From positions 1 to 44,833 of the forward strand of contig JAOABV010000009.1 of the NCBI GenBank assembly GCA_026418155.1: 44,833 bases of DNA. Direction: 5' to 3'. Source of the stretch: a candidate division WOR-3 bacterium. Lineage in GTDB: Bacteria; Hydrothermota; Tepidihabitantia; Tepidihabitantales; CAIPLT01. Both the position numbers and the translations under genes were made by a program. The notes beneath the pieces were generated by a model. The model searched no databases. It saw nothing but the letters and a program-made list of their open reading frames with translations, and had not been told where the DNA came from. Each line of letters opens with the position of its first letter. Positions within the stretch are counted from its first letter, which is position 1. Of the stretch, positions 33,338 to 42,716 are shown one piece after another.

Positions 33338-33880
33338 ATGGGTAATTTTCTTTATCGGTATCGCGGTGTTGTTGGATTTATTGCTTTTGTGGTGGTTTAT
33401 CTTATGGCACATCCTGAATATAAATCTATTTTATTATCAATACCATTAATTGTAATTGGTTTGGTAATAAGGAGTTGGGCAATCGGATATATTGGGAGGC
33501 ATTCTCGGTCAAAAGAGATTTGCGCACGAATATATATTACGGCTGGTCCATATCGTTTTATTAAACATCCGTTGTATATCGGAAATTTTTTTCTGGTTTT
33601 AGGAGTTTTGATTGCAATGTCAGCCCAATTTATAATTTCTGCAATTGTCTTACTTCTTTTTGGGTTAGAGTATTTTCTAATTAGCAAAAGCGAAGAAAAA
33701 TATCTGCACAACAAATTCATGAACAAGGATAACACTCAATATTGTAATGAGGGTACTCTTCAACAAAAATTCAAATGGAAGAATGTGTTAATAGAATTTA
33801 ACACAATAGTAACTATTATCTTTATATATGGTTTTATCATAATAAAAATACATTGGTGGGAACTTTTAAAAATCAAGTAG
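33338..33880 (+). CDS. Isoprenylcysteine-methyltransferase-like membrane protein
   Basis: A 180-aa protein with four to five hydrophobic helices and the ICMT/PEMT methyltransferase core ITAGPYRFIKHPLYIGNF followed by an acidic E-x-x-L-...-F element (SEEKYLHNKF). Such bacterial proteins methylate lipids or small thiols; the substrate here is unknown. It starts 12 bp after btuD and ends the plus-strand set. Confidence 0.78.
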   Translation: MGNFLYRYRGVVGFIAFVVVYLMAHPEYKSILLSIPLIVIGLVIRSWAIGYIGRHSRSKEICARIYITAGPYRFIKHPLYIGNFFLVLGVLIAMSAQFIISAIVLLLFGLEYFLISKSEEKYLHNKFMNKDNTQYCNEGTLQQKFKWKNVLIEFNTIVTIIFIYGFIIIKIHWWELLKIK

Positions 33881-33946
33881 CGATAATATTAAATTTTAGT
33901 GTAGAATTTTGCTGGGGTTAGAGAGCAGGGGAGAAGTAATATGCGG

Positions 33947-35590
33947 TTAAATCTTTCGCATGGGAATTTTTATTTTGTATTTTTCTGCAGTTCTGACGGC
34001 TAATTCATATCCAGCATCAACATGACGAGCGACGCCAATTCCTGGGTCATTGGTTAAAACCCGTTCTAATCTTTCATCCATTTCTTTACTACCATCACAG
34101 ACAACTACTTGACCAGCATGTATTGAATACCCAATGCCGACGCCGCCACCATGATGTACAGAAACCCAGGAAGCACCAGAAGCAACATTTAACATTGCAT
34201 TTAAGATTGGCCAGTCAGCAATGGCATCAGAACCGTCCAGCATCTTTTCTGTTTCTCGGTTAGGTGAGGCGACCGAACCTGAATCAAGATGGTCCCTTCC
34301 AATTACAATCGGTGCTGAAATTTTACCATCTTTTACAAGTTGGTTCATTGCTAAACCCATTTTGTCTCTTTCGCCATAACCCAGCCAGCAGATTCGAGCC
34401 GGTAGACCTTGAAATGGAATCTTCTCTTGGGCTAATTTTATCCACCGTTTAAGTGACTCATTTTGGGGAAATAATTCTAAAACCAATTTATCTGTTGTAT
34501 AAATATCCTGTTTTTCTCCAGATAAAGCGACCCATCGGAAAGGGCCTTTTCCTTGGCAGAACAAAGGCCGGATGTATTCTAAAACAAATCCGGGAATATT
34601 ATAAGTATTTTTCACACCGGCTTTTTGGGCTTGAGCACGGATATTATTGCCATAGTCAAAAGCAATTGCACCACGGTTTTGCATTTCTAACATAGCCTCC
34701 ATTTGACGAGCCATCGATTCGTAGGCGCGTTTGATGTATTCTTGAGGATTATTTTTTCGCAGTGCTAATGCTTCTTCTAAACTCATTTTACCTGGAACAT
34801 ATCCGTTTAATTCGTCATGGGCTGAAGTTTGGTCAGTTAAGACATCAGGAATAATTTCGCGTCTTAATAATTCGGGATGGATATCAGAAGCATTGCCAAC
34901 TAATCCGATAGATAGCGGTTTTTTTTCTTTCACGGCAGAATTTACTAATTTTAGTGCTTCATCTAAATTAAAAACCATCGTATCACAAAAACCTTGTTTG
35001 ACTCGGCGCTCAATTTTTTGAGGGTCGACCTCGACATCTAATATAACTCCTTCATTCATTGTAACTGCTAAAGGTTGTGCTCCGCTCATTCCACCCATGC
35101 CAGCGGTTAAAACCCATCGACCACGAAGGGTTCCGCCAAAATGTTTACGGGCACATTCAGCAAATGTCTCATAAGTGCCTTGAATGATTCCTTGAGTGCC
35201 AATATAAATCCAGGAGCCAGCAGTCATCTGACCGTACATAATTAAACCCAATGCTTCAAGTTTTCGAAAGTAATCCCAGTTGGCCCATGCTGGAACTAAT
35301 AACGAGTTTGCAATTAAAACTCGAGGAGCATAAGGAAATGTTTTAAAGATTCCGACTGGTTTGCCGGATTGAATTAAAAGTGTTTCGTCATTCGCTAAGT
35401 TTTTAAGGGATTCGATAATTGCGTGATAACAATCCCAATTTCGAGCTGCTTTACCGGCACCGCCATAAACTATAAGTTCTTCGGGTTTTTCGGCAACTTC
35501 GGCATCAAGGTTATTCATTAACATTCTCATTGCAGCTTCTTGATGCCAACTCTTACATGTGAGCTCTTTTCCTTTTGGTGCTCTAATCAT
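33947..35590 (-). CDS. hutU: Urocanate hydratase
   Basis: Second step of histidine degradation: urocanate to imidazolonepropionate, using tightly bound NAD+. The 547-aa product has [39 protein letters not shown], the catalytic cysteine region [15 protein letters not shown], and [19 protein letters not shown]. Close to the usual 555 aa. No other hut gene (hutH, hutI) is in the window. The start has no Shine-Dalgarno and lies 55 nt beyond the tRNA on the same strand, so it may be co-transcribed with it. Confidence 0.96.
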   Translation of the reverse strand: MIRAPKGKELTCKSWHQEAAMRMLMNNLDAEVAEKPEELIVYGGAGKAARNWDCYHAIIESLKNLANDETLLIQSGKPVGIFKTFPYAPRVLIANSLLVPAWANWDYFRKLEALGLIMYGQMTAGSWIYIGTQGIIQGTYETFAECARKHFGGTLRGRWVLTAGMGGMSGAQPLAVTMNEGVILDVEVDPQKIERRVKQGFCDTMVFNLDEALKLVNSAVKEKKPLSIGLVGNASDIHPELLRREIIPDVLTDQTSAHDELNGYVPGKMSLEEALALRKNNPQEYIKRAYESMARQMEAMLEMQNRGAIAFDYGNNIRAQAQKAGVKNTYNIPGFVLEYIRPLFCQGKGPFRWVALSGEKQDIYTTDKLVLELFPQNESLKRWIKLAQEKIPFQGLPARICWLGYGERDKMGLAMNQLVKDGKISAPIVIGRDHLDSGSVASPNRETEKMLDGSDAIADWPILNAMLNVASGASWVSVHHGGGVGIGYSIHAGQVVVCDGSKEMDERLERVLTNDPGIGVARHVDAGYELAVRTAEKYKIKIPMRKI

Positions 35591-35645
35591 TTATTTTTCA
35601 CTGGGTTTTATTTTTAGTATTTGATTTTTTAAAAATATTTACAGG

Positions 35646-35719
35646 TAGCGGGGGCTGGATTCGAACCAGCGACCTTGAGGTTATGAGCCTCACGAGCTTC
35701 CAGACTGCTCTACCCCGCA
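35646..35719 (-). tRNA. Initiator tRNA-fMet (CAU)
   Basis: Full 74-nt cloverleaf with anticodon CAT. Initiator hallmarks: no Watson-Crick pair at 1-72 (T1 against T72), A11-T24 in the D stem, and CTCATAA anticodon loop. The anticodon stem has A29-T41, G30-C40, G31-C39, so only two of the usual three G-C pairs. The gene encodes ACC then T, so the terminal A must be added after transcription. Confidence 0.95.
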
Positions 35720-35727
35720 GTATGATT

Positions 35728-35756
35728 ATTATAAATAAAAATTGATAAAAAGTCAA
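35728..35756 (-). promoter_or_regulatory. Promoter of initiator tRNA
   Basis: Minus strand: TTGACT (35756-35751), 17-bp spacer, TATAAT (35733-35728), 8 nt to the first tRNA base. A start 7-8 nt after the -10 box puts the transcript end at the mature 5' end or one base before it. Confidence 0.82.
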
Positions 35757-36050
35757 TAAACCATCAGTTGTTATGCTTTAAATGTCCATTAATTAGTCGA
35801 AAACTATTACAAAAAATAAAGGCAATAAACACAAAATTTTATTATTGTTTGTTCTGTCTAATCACATATGAAGGTTTGTATTCAGGTTATTTTATGCTTT
35901 TGTGAATAAAATAATTTTTATCATTGTTTGGATAAAAAATATTTTTTGCAAAGATAATTTTGTCGGTAAAAGAAATTGGTTCGCGAAATTTTCTTTTTAA
36001 GTCTGTTTTAATATATTTTCAGTGTTATTATAATCTTTTAAAACTTCTTG
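35757..36050. other. Divergent intergenic region, no gene seen
   Basis: AT-rich spacer between the tRNA promoter and the rho promoter. I see no coding frame, hairpin terminator or repeat that I can support in it. Confidence 0.5.
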
Positions 36051-36078
36051 TTGACAAATTAATTATTTTTAGTAAAAT
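36051..36078 (+). promoter_or_regulatory. rho promoter
   Basis: TTGACA (36051-36056), 16-bp spacer, TAAAAT (36073-36078). Predicted leader about 62 nt, with AGAAGGTAAC before the rho ATG. Confidence 0.7.
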
Positions 36079-36147
36079 GTAATATCTTAAAATAAATTTA
36101 AATCATAACTAATAATTCCCAGTATTGTGGAAATTTAGAAGGTAACA

Positions 36148-37446
36148 ATGAAACAAACAAACGCAAAAAAATCTCAAAAGGAGATAAGCATGGATGCAGA
36201 AGAATTAAAGAAGAAAAAACTGGCGGAACTTTATGAAATCGCAAAGGAGCTCAATATTCCCGATTATAGCGAGAAAAAGAAGCAAGATTTAGTATTGTCA
36301 ATTTTAGAAGCAGGCGTCAAACAGAAAAGCGAATCCGCAGTTACGGTTAGTGGTGTGTTAGAAGTATTAGAAGACGGCTTCGGATTTTTACGGTCGCCTG
36401 ATTATAGTTATTTACCGAGCTCGGATGATGTTTATGTTGCTCCCTCACAGATCAAAAAATTCAATCTTAAAACCGGCGATACTATTTATGGCCAGGCTCG
36501 ACCACCAAAACCTGGTGAAAAGTATTTTGCTTTACTCAAGGTAGAAACTGTCAATAATGACCCTTTGGATGTAGTTCACGAAAGAATTCCTTTTGATGAC
36601 TTGATTCCGCTTTATCCGCAAGAGCGCATTCGCCTAGAGATAGAGGAGAAAAATGATTTCTCAATGCGAGTCGTTGACTTATTTATTCCTATTGGCAAAG
36701 GTCAACGAGGATTGATTGTTTCACCGCCTCGTGCTGGCAAAACCGTATTACTACAAAAGATTGCAAACAGCATTACAACAAATCATCCGGAAATCGTGCT
36801 GATTATTCTTTTAATTGACGAACGACCTGAGGAAGTTACAGATATGGAGCGTTCGGTTAAAGCCGAAGTAATAAGTTCGACTTTTGATGAGGTCCCGGAA
36901 CGACATGTAGAAGTTGCGGATATTGTTCTGGAAAAAGCAAAGCGATTAGTCGAACACAAGAAAGATGTCGTGATTCTTTTGGATAGTATCACTCGACTGG
37001 CGCGTGCGCATAATTTGGTTGTGCCCCATTCGGGCAGAACCCTATCCGGTGGTCTTGATTCTAATGCGCTACAAAAACCGAAGAAATTTTTTGGTGCAGC
37101 ACGTAATATTGAAGAAGGCGGGAGTCTTACAATCATTGCAACCGCGCTAATTGATACCGGCTCACGAATGGATGATGTAATTTTTGAAGAATTCAAAGGC
37201 ACAGGCAATATGGAGTTAGTTTTAGACCGGAAACTTGCTGACCGAAGATTGTTTCCTGCAATCGATTTACAAAAATCTGGAACTCGTAAAGAAGAATTAC
37301 TGCTTTCTGAATTTGAACTCAACCGAATCTGGATTATCCGTAAACTTTTGGCGGAATTGAATCCGATTGAAATGATGGAATTTATTCTGGATAAGATGCG
37401 CTTGACAAGAAATAATATTGAGTTCTTAGAATCAATGAATGAATAG
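36148..37446 (+). CDS. rho: Transcription termination factor Rho
   Basis: Hexameric RNA helicase that ends transcription. The 432-aa product has an N-terminal helical Rho_N part (about 15-55), the RNA-binding OB fold with GFGFLR (77-82), Walker A SPPRAGKT (192-199), Walker B ILLIDE, and the Q/R-loop region [21 protein letters not shown] supports the ATG. The scarcity of intrinsic terminators in this window fits Rho-dependent ends. It is followed closely by rpmE and prfB. Confidence 0.97.
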   Translation: MKQTNAKKSQKEISMDAEELKKKKLAELYEIAKELNIPDYSEKKKQDLVLSILEAGVKQKSESAVTVSGVLEVLEDGFGFLRSPDYSYLPSSDDVYVAPSQIKKFNLKTGDTIYGQARPPKPGEKYFALLKVETVNNDPLDVVHERIPFDDLIPLYPQERIRLEIEEKNDFSMRVVDLFIPIGKGQRGLIVSPPRAGKTVLLQKIANSITTNHPEIVLIILLIDERPEEVTDMERSVKAEVISSTFDEVPERHVEVADIVLEKAKRLVEHKKDVVILLDSITRLARAHNLVVPHSGRTLSGGLDSNALQKPKKFFGAARNIEEGGSLTIIATALIDTGSRMDDVIFEEFKGTGNMELVLDRKLADRRLFPAIDLQKSGTRKEELLLSEFELNRIWIIRKLLAELNPIEMMEFILDKMRLTRNNIEFLESMNE

Positions 37447-37465
37447 TCTTCACAATGAGGTACCA

Positions 37466-37669
37466 ATGAAAGATAAAATACATCCTAATTATGTTGATTG
37501 CATCATTACTTGTTCTTGCGGTAATGTGGTTAAAACCCGCTCAACTAAACCAAAAATTTCCGTAGAAATCTGTTCGGCATGCCATCCGTTCTTTACCGGC
37601 AAGCAAAAAATTATTGATACTGCCGGAAGAGTGGAAAAGTATCGGAAACGATATCAGAAAAAAGTTTAA
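37466..37669 (+). CDS. rpmE: Ribosomal protein bL31, zinc-binding form
   Basis: A 67-aa large-subunit protein. Four cysteines C16, C18 (TCSCGN), C36 and C39 ([10 protein letters not shown]) make it the zinc-bound C+ type. The ATG at 37466 is supported by ATGAGGT 5-6 nt upstream and gives the normal start MKDKIHPNY. Its TAA shares one base with the prfB ATG, so the two are translationally coupled. Confidence 0.95.
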   Translation: MKDKIHPNYVDCIITCSCGNVVKTRSTKPKISVEICSACHPFFTGKQKIIDTAGRVEKYRKRYQKKV

Positions 37670-38770
37670 TGCCAGATTTTCCTTCGGTTATCAAAACCTT
37701 ATCCGAGCGTCTAACCACATTGCAGGAGTTTCTTTGAAATTGATAAGAAGAAACAAGAAATAGCCCTGCTTACGGAAAAGAGCCAAAAACCTGACTTTTG
37801 GCAAGACCCCAAAACCGCTAAAGAAATTTTAGGTCAAATCCAAAAACTATCTGAGATTGTCCGTTCGATAGAACAAATAAAAAGAGAAATTGAAGAAGCC
37901 CAAGAACTATTAGCGCTTTTTGCTGGTGACGAACATTTAGAGAATGAACTTAATGTCCACTTAAATAAAATCGAAAAAGATTTATTTGAATTACAATCGA
38001 AAAGTCTTTTTTTAACTCCCGAAGATAGCAAAAAAGCAATTTTGACCATTCACCCGGGTGCGGGCGGTGTTGAATCTTGTGATTGGGCAGAAATGCTTTT
38101 TCGGATGTATACCAAATATTTTAATCGTAAAGGCTTTAAGTATCATATTCTGGATTACCAACCAGCCGAAGAAGCCGGTATCAAAGACGCAGTTATTGAA
38201 GTTCTGGGCGAGAATGCCTACGGTTTGCTAAAAGCTGAAATTGGGATTCATCGATTAGTACGAATTTCACCATTTGATGCTAATAAAAGACGACATACTT
38301 CGTTTGCAGCAGTTTTTGTCTATCCTGAGATTGAAGATGTGGAAGTAAATATTAATCCCAATGATTTGAAAATTGATACTTTCCGTGCAAGTGGTCATGG
38401 TGGTCAAGCCGTGAATAAAATTTCTTCGGCGGTCAGAATTACCCATATTCCCACAGGTATTGTGGTTACTTGTCAGAATGAGCGCTCGCAATTTCAGAAT
38501 AAACAAAACGCTATGAAAATTTTACGGGCGCGACTTTATGATTATTATAAAAAACAACAAGATGAAAAGTTACAGAAATTAGAAGAGACCAAAACAGAAA
38601 TTGCATGGGGACACCAAATCCGTTCATATGTCTTTTTTCCATATCAAATGGTCAAAGACCACAGGACAGGTTTAGAAACCGGTGATATTCAAAAAGTTAT
38701 GGACGGAGATTTAGATGACTTTATCTATGCCTTCCTTTTGTCAAAACAGAACAAATCCAAGCCCAATTAA
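37669..38770 (+). CDS. prfB: Peptide chain release factor 2, with programmed +1 frameshift
   Basis: RF2 reads UGA and UAA stops. Translation from the ATG at 37669 runs 22 codons to an in-frame TGA (37735-37737); a +1 shift at CTT-TGA continues to 38770, giving about 366 aa (E. coli 365). Motifs after the shift: PDFWQDP, the SPF anticodon-like tripeptide (VRISPFD), and the catalytic GGQ (SGHGGQAVN). A Shine-Dalgarno-like AGGAG is 3 nt before CTT, as in other prfB genes. Simple gene finders will see only a truncated C-terminal part. Confidence 0.96.
37724..37738 (+). promoter_or_regulatory. prfB autoregulatory frameshift site
   Basis: AGGAG, three bases, CTT, TGA, A. The internal Shine-Dalgarno and slippery CTT before a UGA codon are the known RF2 autoregulation signal. 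The base after TGA is A rather than the more common C, which may change shift efficiency. Confidence 0.93.
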
Positions 38771-38848
38771 ATATATCTGCGTATTTTTTATACAAGATAC
38801 CTTAATCAAATATATCTGTATATTTTTCTCATAAAACACCTTAATCGT
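38769..38848 (+). repeat. 39-bp tandem duplication after prfB
   Basis: AAATATATCTG...CCTTAATC occurs at 38769 and 38808, with a 39-bp period and several mismatches. The remainder of the 38771-39062 gap is AT-rich with no supported gene. Confidence 0.65.
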
Positions 38849-39062
38849 AATTTCGCATCGAGAATTAAGATTATTTTTGCAATAATAGTAATGAATCTAT
38901 GTTTTTTTAACTTCAAAGTTTGTGGCTTGAGATGTTTTCTAGATTGTGAAATTATAACTTCGAATAAGATTATTTTGCTTTTGAGTACACATAATATTTT
39001 TCCGTTTCTTCTGGTGACTTCAATGGCTTTTTCATACCTATTAGACACATTGCAATGTGTTC

Positions 39063-39090
39063 TTGACAAATTGGATTTTTATAGTAAATT
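39063..39090 (+). promoter_or_regulatory. proS promoter, leaderless type
   Basis: TTGACA (39063-39068), 16-bp spacer, TAAATT (39085-39090), 6 nt to the ATG at 39097. Confidence 0.72.
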
Positions 39091-39096
39091 AGGCAT

Positions 39097-40539
39097 ATGG
39101 CAGATAAAAAAGAATTTGTGAAAGAGATTCCATCAAAGCAAGATAGTTTCTCTGAATGGTATACTGCGGTGATTCTCAAAGCAGAATTAGCGGACTATGC
39201 GCCAGTGCGCGGTTGTATGGTTATTCGACCTTACGGTTACCGAATTTGGGAACTGATGCAATCACTCTTAGATAAAAGATTTAAAGCAACCGGGCATCAA
39301 AATGCATATTTTCCGATATTTATTCCTGAAAGTTTTTTACAAAAGGAAGCAGAACATGTTAAAGGATTTTCACCGCAGGTCGCTTGGGTGACAAAAGGCG
39401 GCGACGAAGAGTTAACAGAAAGATTAGCGATTCGACCGACTTCAGAAGCAATTATTTGTTCAATGTATGCCAAATGGGTAAAGTCATATCGAGACCTACC
39501 AATTTTAATTAACCAATGGTGTAACATTGTCAGATGGGAGAAGACTACCCGCTTGTTTTTGAGAACAACAGAATTTTTATGGCAGGAAGGTCATACCCTC
39601 CATCGCACAAAAGAAGAAGCTGAAGCCGAAGCCATTAAGATGTTAAATGTCTATGTAGACTTTGTTCAAAATGATATGGCGATTCCTTTAATCTATGGCC
39701 GAAAACCGGAAAGCGAGAAATTTCCTGGCGCCTTGCATACATACACTATTGAAGCCTTAATGCCCGATGGTCAAGCCCTACAAGCAGGAACATCTCATAA
39801 CTTAGGACAATTTTTTTCAAAAGCATTTGACATAAAATATCTGGATGAAGATAATATTGAAAAATATCCTTGGGGAACTTCTTGGGGATGTACCACACGT
39901 TTAATCGGCGCTTTGATTATGACTCATGGTGACGATAAAGGTTTGAGATTGCCCCCGCGGATTGCGCCAATTCAGATTGTGATTGTGCCGATTCTCTTTG
40001 GAAAAAGCGATGAGAAAGTATTAGTTAAAACTAAAGAAATATACGACAATTTAAAAAATGATTATCGTGTCTATTTGGATGATAGATTAGAATATACGCC
40101 AGGCTGGAAATTTAATGATTGGGAGATGCGAGGTGTTCCCTTACGTATTGAAATCGGACCTAAGGATATTGAAAAAGAACAATTAGTTCTTGTGCCGCGT
40201 GATGAAACTGGTAAAAGAGCTATTCGTCTATCGGAAATAAAAGAAAATATTGAGACTATCTTAAATCAAGTACAACAGAATCTATTTACTTCTGCCCAGC
40301 AGAGATTATTTGAAAATATATCTGAAGCATATACCATTGAAGAATTTAATGACAAAATTAGCGAAAAACCTGGTTTTGTCAAGGTCTTCTGGTGTGAAAA
40401 ACAGCAATGTGAAAATGAAATTATCGATAAGACTAAGACAACACCGAGATGTATTCCTCTTAATGAGAAGCATAAAGGTAAATGTATTATTTGTGGCAAA
40501 GAAACTGAGACTATAATTTATTACGCTCGAGCATATTAA
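39097..40539 (+). CDS. proS: Prolyl-tRNA synthetase, archaeal/eukaryotic type (ProS type 3)
   Basis: Charges tRNA-Pro. The 480-aa length, lack of the bacterial editing insertion, and C-terminal zinc-type domain (CEKQQC...CIICGKE) ending in YYARAY mark the archaeal/eukaryotic form. Class II motifs: motif 2 region RWEKTTRLFLRTTEFLWQEGH and motif 3 GTSWGCTTRLIGALIMTHGD. This form also occurs in scattered bacteria, so it is not by itself proof of recent transfer. The ATG is fixed by the promoter 6 nt upstream. Confidence 0.96.
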   Translation: MADKKEFVKEIPSKQDSFSEWYTAVILKAELADYAPVRGCMVIRPYGYRIWELMQSLLDKRFKATGHQNAYFPIFIPESFLQKEAEHVKGFSPQVAWVTKGGDEELTERLAIRPTSEAIICSMYAKWVKSYRDLPILINQWCNIVRWEKTTRLFLRTTEFLWQEGHTLHRTKEEAEAEAIKMLNVYVDFVQNDMAIPLIYGRKPESEKFPGALHTYTIEALMPDGQALQAGTSHNLGQFFSKAFDIKYLDEDNIEKYPWGTSWGCTTRLIGALIMTHGDDKGLRLPPRIAPIQIVIVPILFGKSDEKVLVKTKEIYDNLKNDYRVYLDDRLEYTPGWKFNDWEMRGVPLRIEIGPKDIEKEQLVLVPRDETGKRAIRLSEIKENIETILNQVQQNLFTSAQQRLFENISEAYTIEEFNDKISEKPGFVKVFWCEKQQCENEIIDKTKTTPRCIPLNEKHKGKCIICGKETETIIYYARAY

Positions 40540-41020
40540 ACCAAAAATTCGGTATGGGGTAATATATTTTAGTCAAATTTGTATTAATGGATTAGCGGGC
40601 ATAATCGAGATTTTATTGATTTTCCCTTTTCATAGAGATTTTATTGTCCTTGTTTATTATATTTTGTGTAAAATAAGTGTTTTAAGTGCCACAGACTAAT
40701 TGAAAATACAGCGAAATAAGAGTAATGGTTTGATGTGTTCCGTATATTAAGGGGAACTTGACATTTTCAGAACTCTCTAATAGGTAGCGTCAAGAATTTT
40801 GTTTAATTTCTTTTTCTTATCTAAATTAAATATTGACGAATTTTTTATTTTTAGTATACTATAAAATAATAAGTGATAATATTAATAAATTATAAGTTGT
40901 ACAGTGTTATAAATTGAGAAGGTTAAGAAATTTTATAATCTTAAAAAATTTATTTTTCTAATGCAGAGTTTTTTTCCATTGGAGAAGTAATTTCTGCACG
41001 GAGAAGATTGGAATTAGCAG
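40540..41020. other. Intergenic region with a promoter and long leader
   Basis: 481 bp. A promoter is at 40833-40860. The 155 or so bases after it form an AT-rich leader with no ORF or known riboswitch motif that I recognise. Upstream of the promoter nothing is supported. Confidence 0.5.
40833..40860 (+). promoter_or_regulatory. Promoter of HEAT-repeat gene
   Basis: TTGACG (40833-40838), 16-bp spacer, TATACT (40855-40860). The start codon is 160 bp further on, so this mRNA has a long leader, unlike several genes in the window. Confidence 0.65.
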
Positions 41021-42634
41021 ATGACTGAAGATAAATTGCTGGAAAATTTATTGTCGCAAGACCCCAAAATTCGTTTTATTGCTCTAAAAACATTAAAAAA
41101 TCTTGGTGTTAAAAAAGCCACCGAAATATTAATACCTTTACTGGGTTCAGATAATCAAGTAGTTCGCGATAGTGCGGTAGCAACAGTTTTGGCATTAGGC
41201 AAGCCGGCAATCTCATATCTGCTTGATGCGCTGAAGTCACCTAATGAATTAATTAGAATGAATGCAGTTAGGATATTAAGTGAAATTGGAGATGCTTCAA
41301 TCAGCAGTGAACTTTTGGGGTTATTAAAAAAAGGAGATAGCAAAATTAAGGCTGCAGTTATTGATGTCTTGGGAAGAATCAAGGAATTCTGGACAATAGA
41401 ATATCTTCGGGATTTTCTCAAAGCGCCTGAGCCGGTAGTACGTGCTGCTTCGGCGCGAGCACTTGGTGAACTAAAAGATAAATTAGCCATTGATGCGCTT
41501 TTGTTCCTTTTGTCGGATAAAGAAAAAGAAGTGAGAATTGCTGCAATTGATGCGTTAAGTAAAATTGGAGATATTCGCGCTTGTGATAATCTTTGGCAGG
41601 TGGCCAGCAATGATGTTGACTTTGAAGTTAGAAGCAAAGCAATGTCGGCTTTGAAAACAATTGGTGCAGAAATACTTAAACCTTACGAGGAGTGGTTAGT
41701 GTCAAAAGATATTAATAAAAGAGATTCGGCACGCTTAAAATTGTCGTCAATTGGTAAACCGGTGCTTTTGCCTTTATTGGAATATACCAAACATTATGAT
41801 GCCTCGGTGCGTGAATTGAGCGCGAAAATCTTAGGCGATATTGGCGATAATTTTGCAACCGCCAGACTAATTGAATTGGCAAACGATATTGACCAAGATG
41901 TAAAAATAACCGCAATTGAAGCGCTGGGAAAAATAAAATCCGAATCAGCAATTCGGTTTCTTTTATCTTGTTTGGAAAGTCCTGATAGTTCAGTTGTTAA
42001 TGTAGCTACTGAATCTTTAAGTAAAACAGGTAAAGAACTTATAAAATTTTTACCAGCAATTCTTAGTGAACATAATGTTCAAAAACAAATTAATATTGTT
42101 CAATTAATTGCTAAAATCGGTGATGTTGAATATATTCCTTTACTTAGTGAATATATTGACCACCCAAGTATATGGGTACGAATGACAATCTGTTCAGCCT
42201 TGGGGGAATTAAAAAGTCCGTTATCAGCCGATTTATTATTAAAAAAACTTTATGACGACCCATCGCCATTGGTTCGAGTAGCATCAGCGAAGGCATTTGG
42301 TAAATTAAAAATTCCTGAAAAAATCGATTCTTTAATTTGGGCTTTACAAGAAGAAAAAGAGGAGACAGTTCAAATCGCAATTATTGATGCGCTTGCCGAA
42401 ATAGGTGAAGAAATGGTAGGTTCGTTTTTGCTAAAGTATTTGTCGCAGGATTCGATAGAATTAAAAATTGCTACGATAAAAGCATTAGGAAAGATAGGTT
42501 ATTTCGGTGCTATTCCTTTCTTAAAAAAAATAACCCAGCCCTGGCCATTTAGTAATGAAAATGCAGAAGTTAAAAGTATTGCTCGGGAAGTATTGAAAAA
42601 ATTAAGTCTTGAATCAACAATCAGTAAACCCTAA
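41021..42634 (+). CDS. Cytoplasmic HEAT-repeat (PBS-lyase-type) protein
   Basis: A 537-aa protein made almost wholly of 31-residue helical repeats (for example VRAASARALGELKDKLAIDALL, here VRAASARALGEL and KDKLAIDALL), about 16 units. No signal peptide, membrane segment or catalytic motif. Such scaffolds bind proteins; a few bind DNA or phycobilins, but nothing here indicates which. Distinct in architecture from the exported HEAT protein at 24149-27070. No Shine-Dalgarno at optimal spacing. Confidence 0.85.
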   Translation: MTEDKLLENLLSQDPKIRFIALKTLKNLGVKKATEILIPLLGSDNQVVRDSAVATVLALGKPAISYLLDALKSPNELIRMNAVRILSEIGDASISSELLGLLKKGDSKIKAAVIDVLGRIKEFWTIEYLRDFLKAPEPVVRAASARALGELKDKLAIDALLFLLSDKEKEVRIAAIDALSKIGDIRACDNLWQVASNDVDFEVRSKAMSALKTIGAEILKPYEEWLVSKDINKRDSARLKLSSIGKPVLLPLLEYTKHYDASVRELSAKILGDIGDNFATARLIELANDIDQDVKITAIEALGKIKSESAIRFLLSCLESPDSSVVNVATESLSKTGKELIKFLPAILSEHNVQKQINIVQLIAKIGDVEYIPLLSEYIDHPSIWVRMTICSALGELKSPLSADLLLKKLYDDPSPLVRVASAKAFGKLKIPEKIDSLIWALQEEKEETVQIAIIDALAEIGEEMVGSFLLKYLSQDSIELKIATIKALGKIGYFGAIPFLKKITQPWPFSNENAEVKSIAREVLKKLSLESTISKP

Positions 42635-42716
42635 ATTCCCCTGCTGGATACTAAAAAGTCCCAATGCGATTCAATATGAAAAATGTCTTTGTTTTATATC
42701 GGATAGTTGATAGAAT

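Noticed and set aside
36783-37466. 227-codon minus-strand open frame
   Set aside because: Antisense to rho, with serine/arginine-rich nonsense composition.
38891-39121. 76-codon plus-strand gene before proS
   Set aside because: It overlaps the proS promoter and start, has no ribosome site, and its composition is that of AT-rich spacer.
41155-41637. 160-codon minus-strand open frame
   Set aside because: It lies wholly inside the HEAT-repeat gene, whose repeat pattern is clear; the reverse frame is a by-product.
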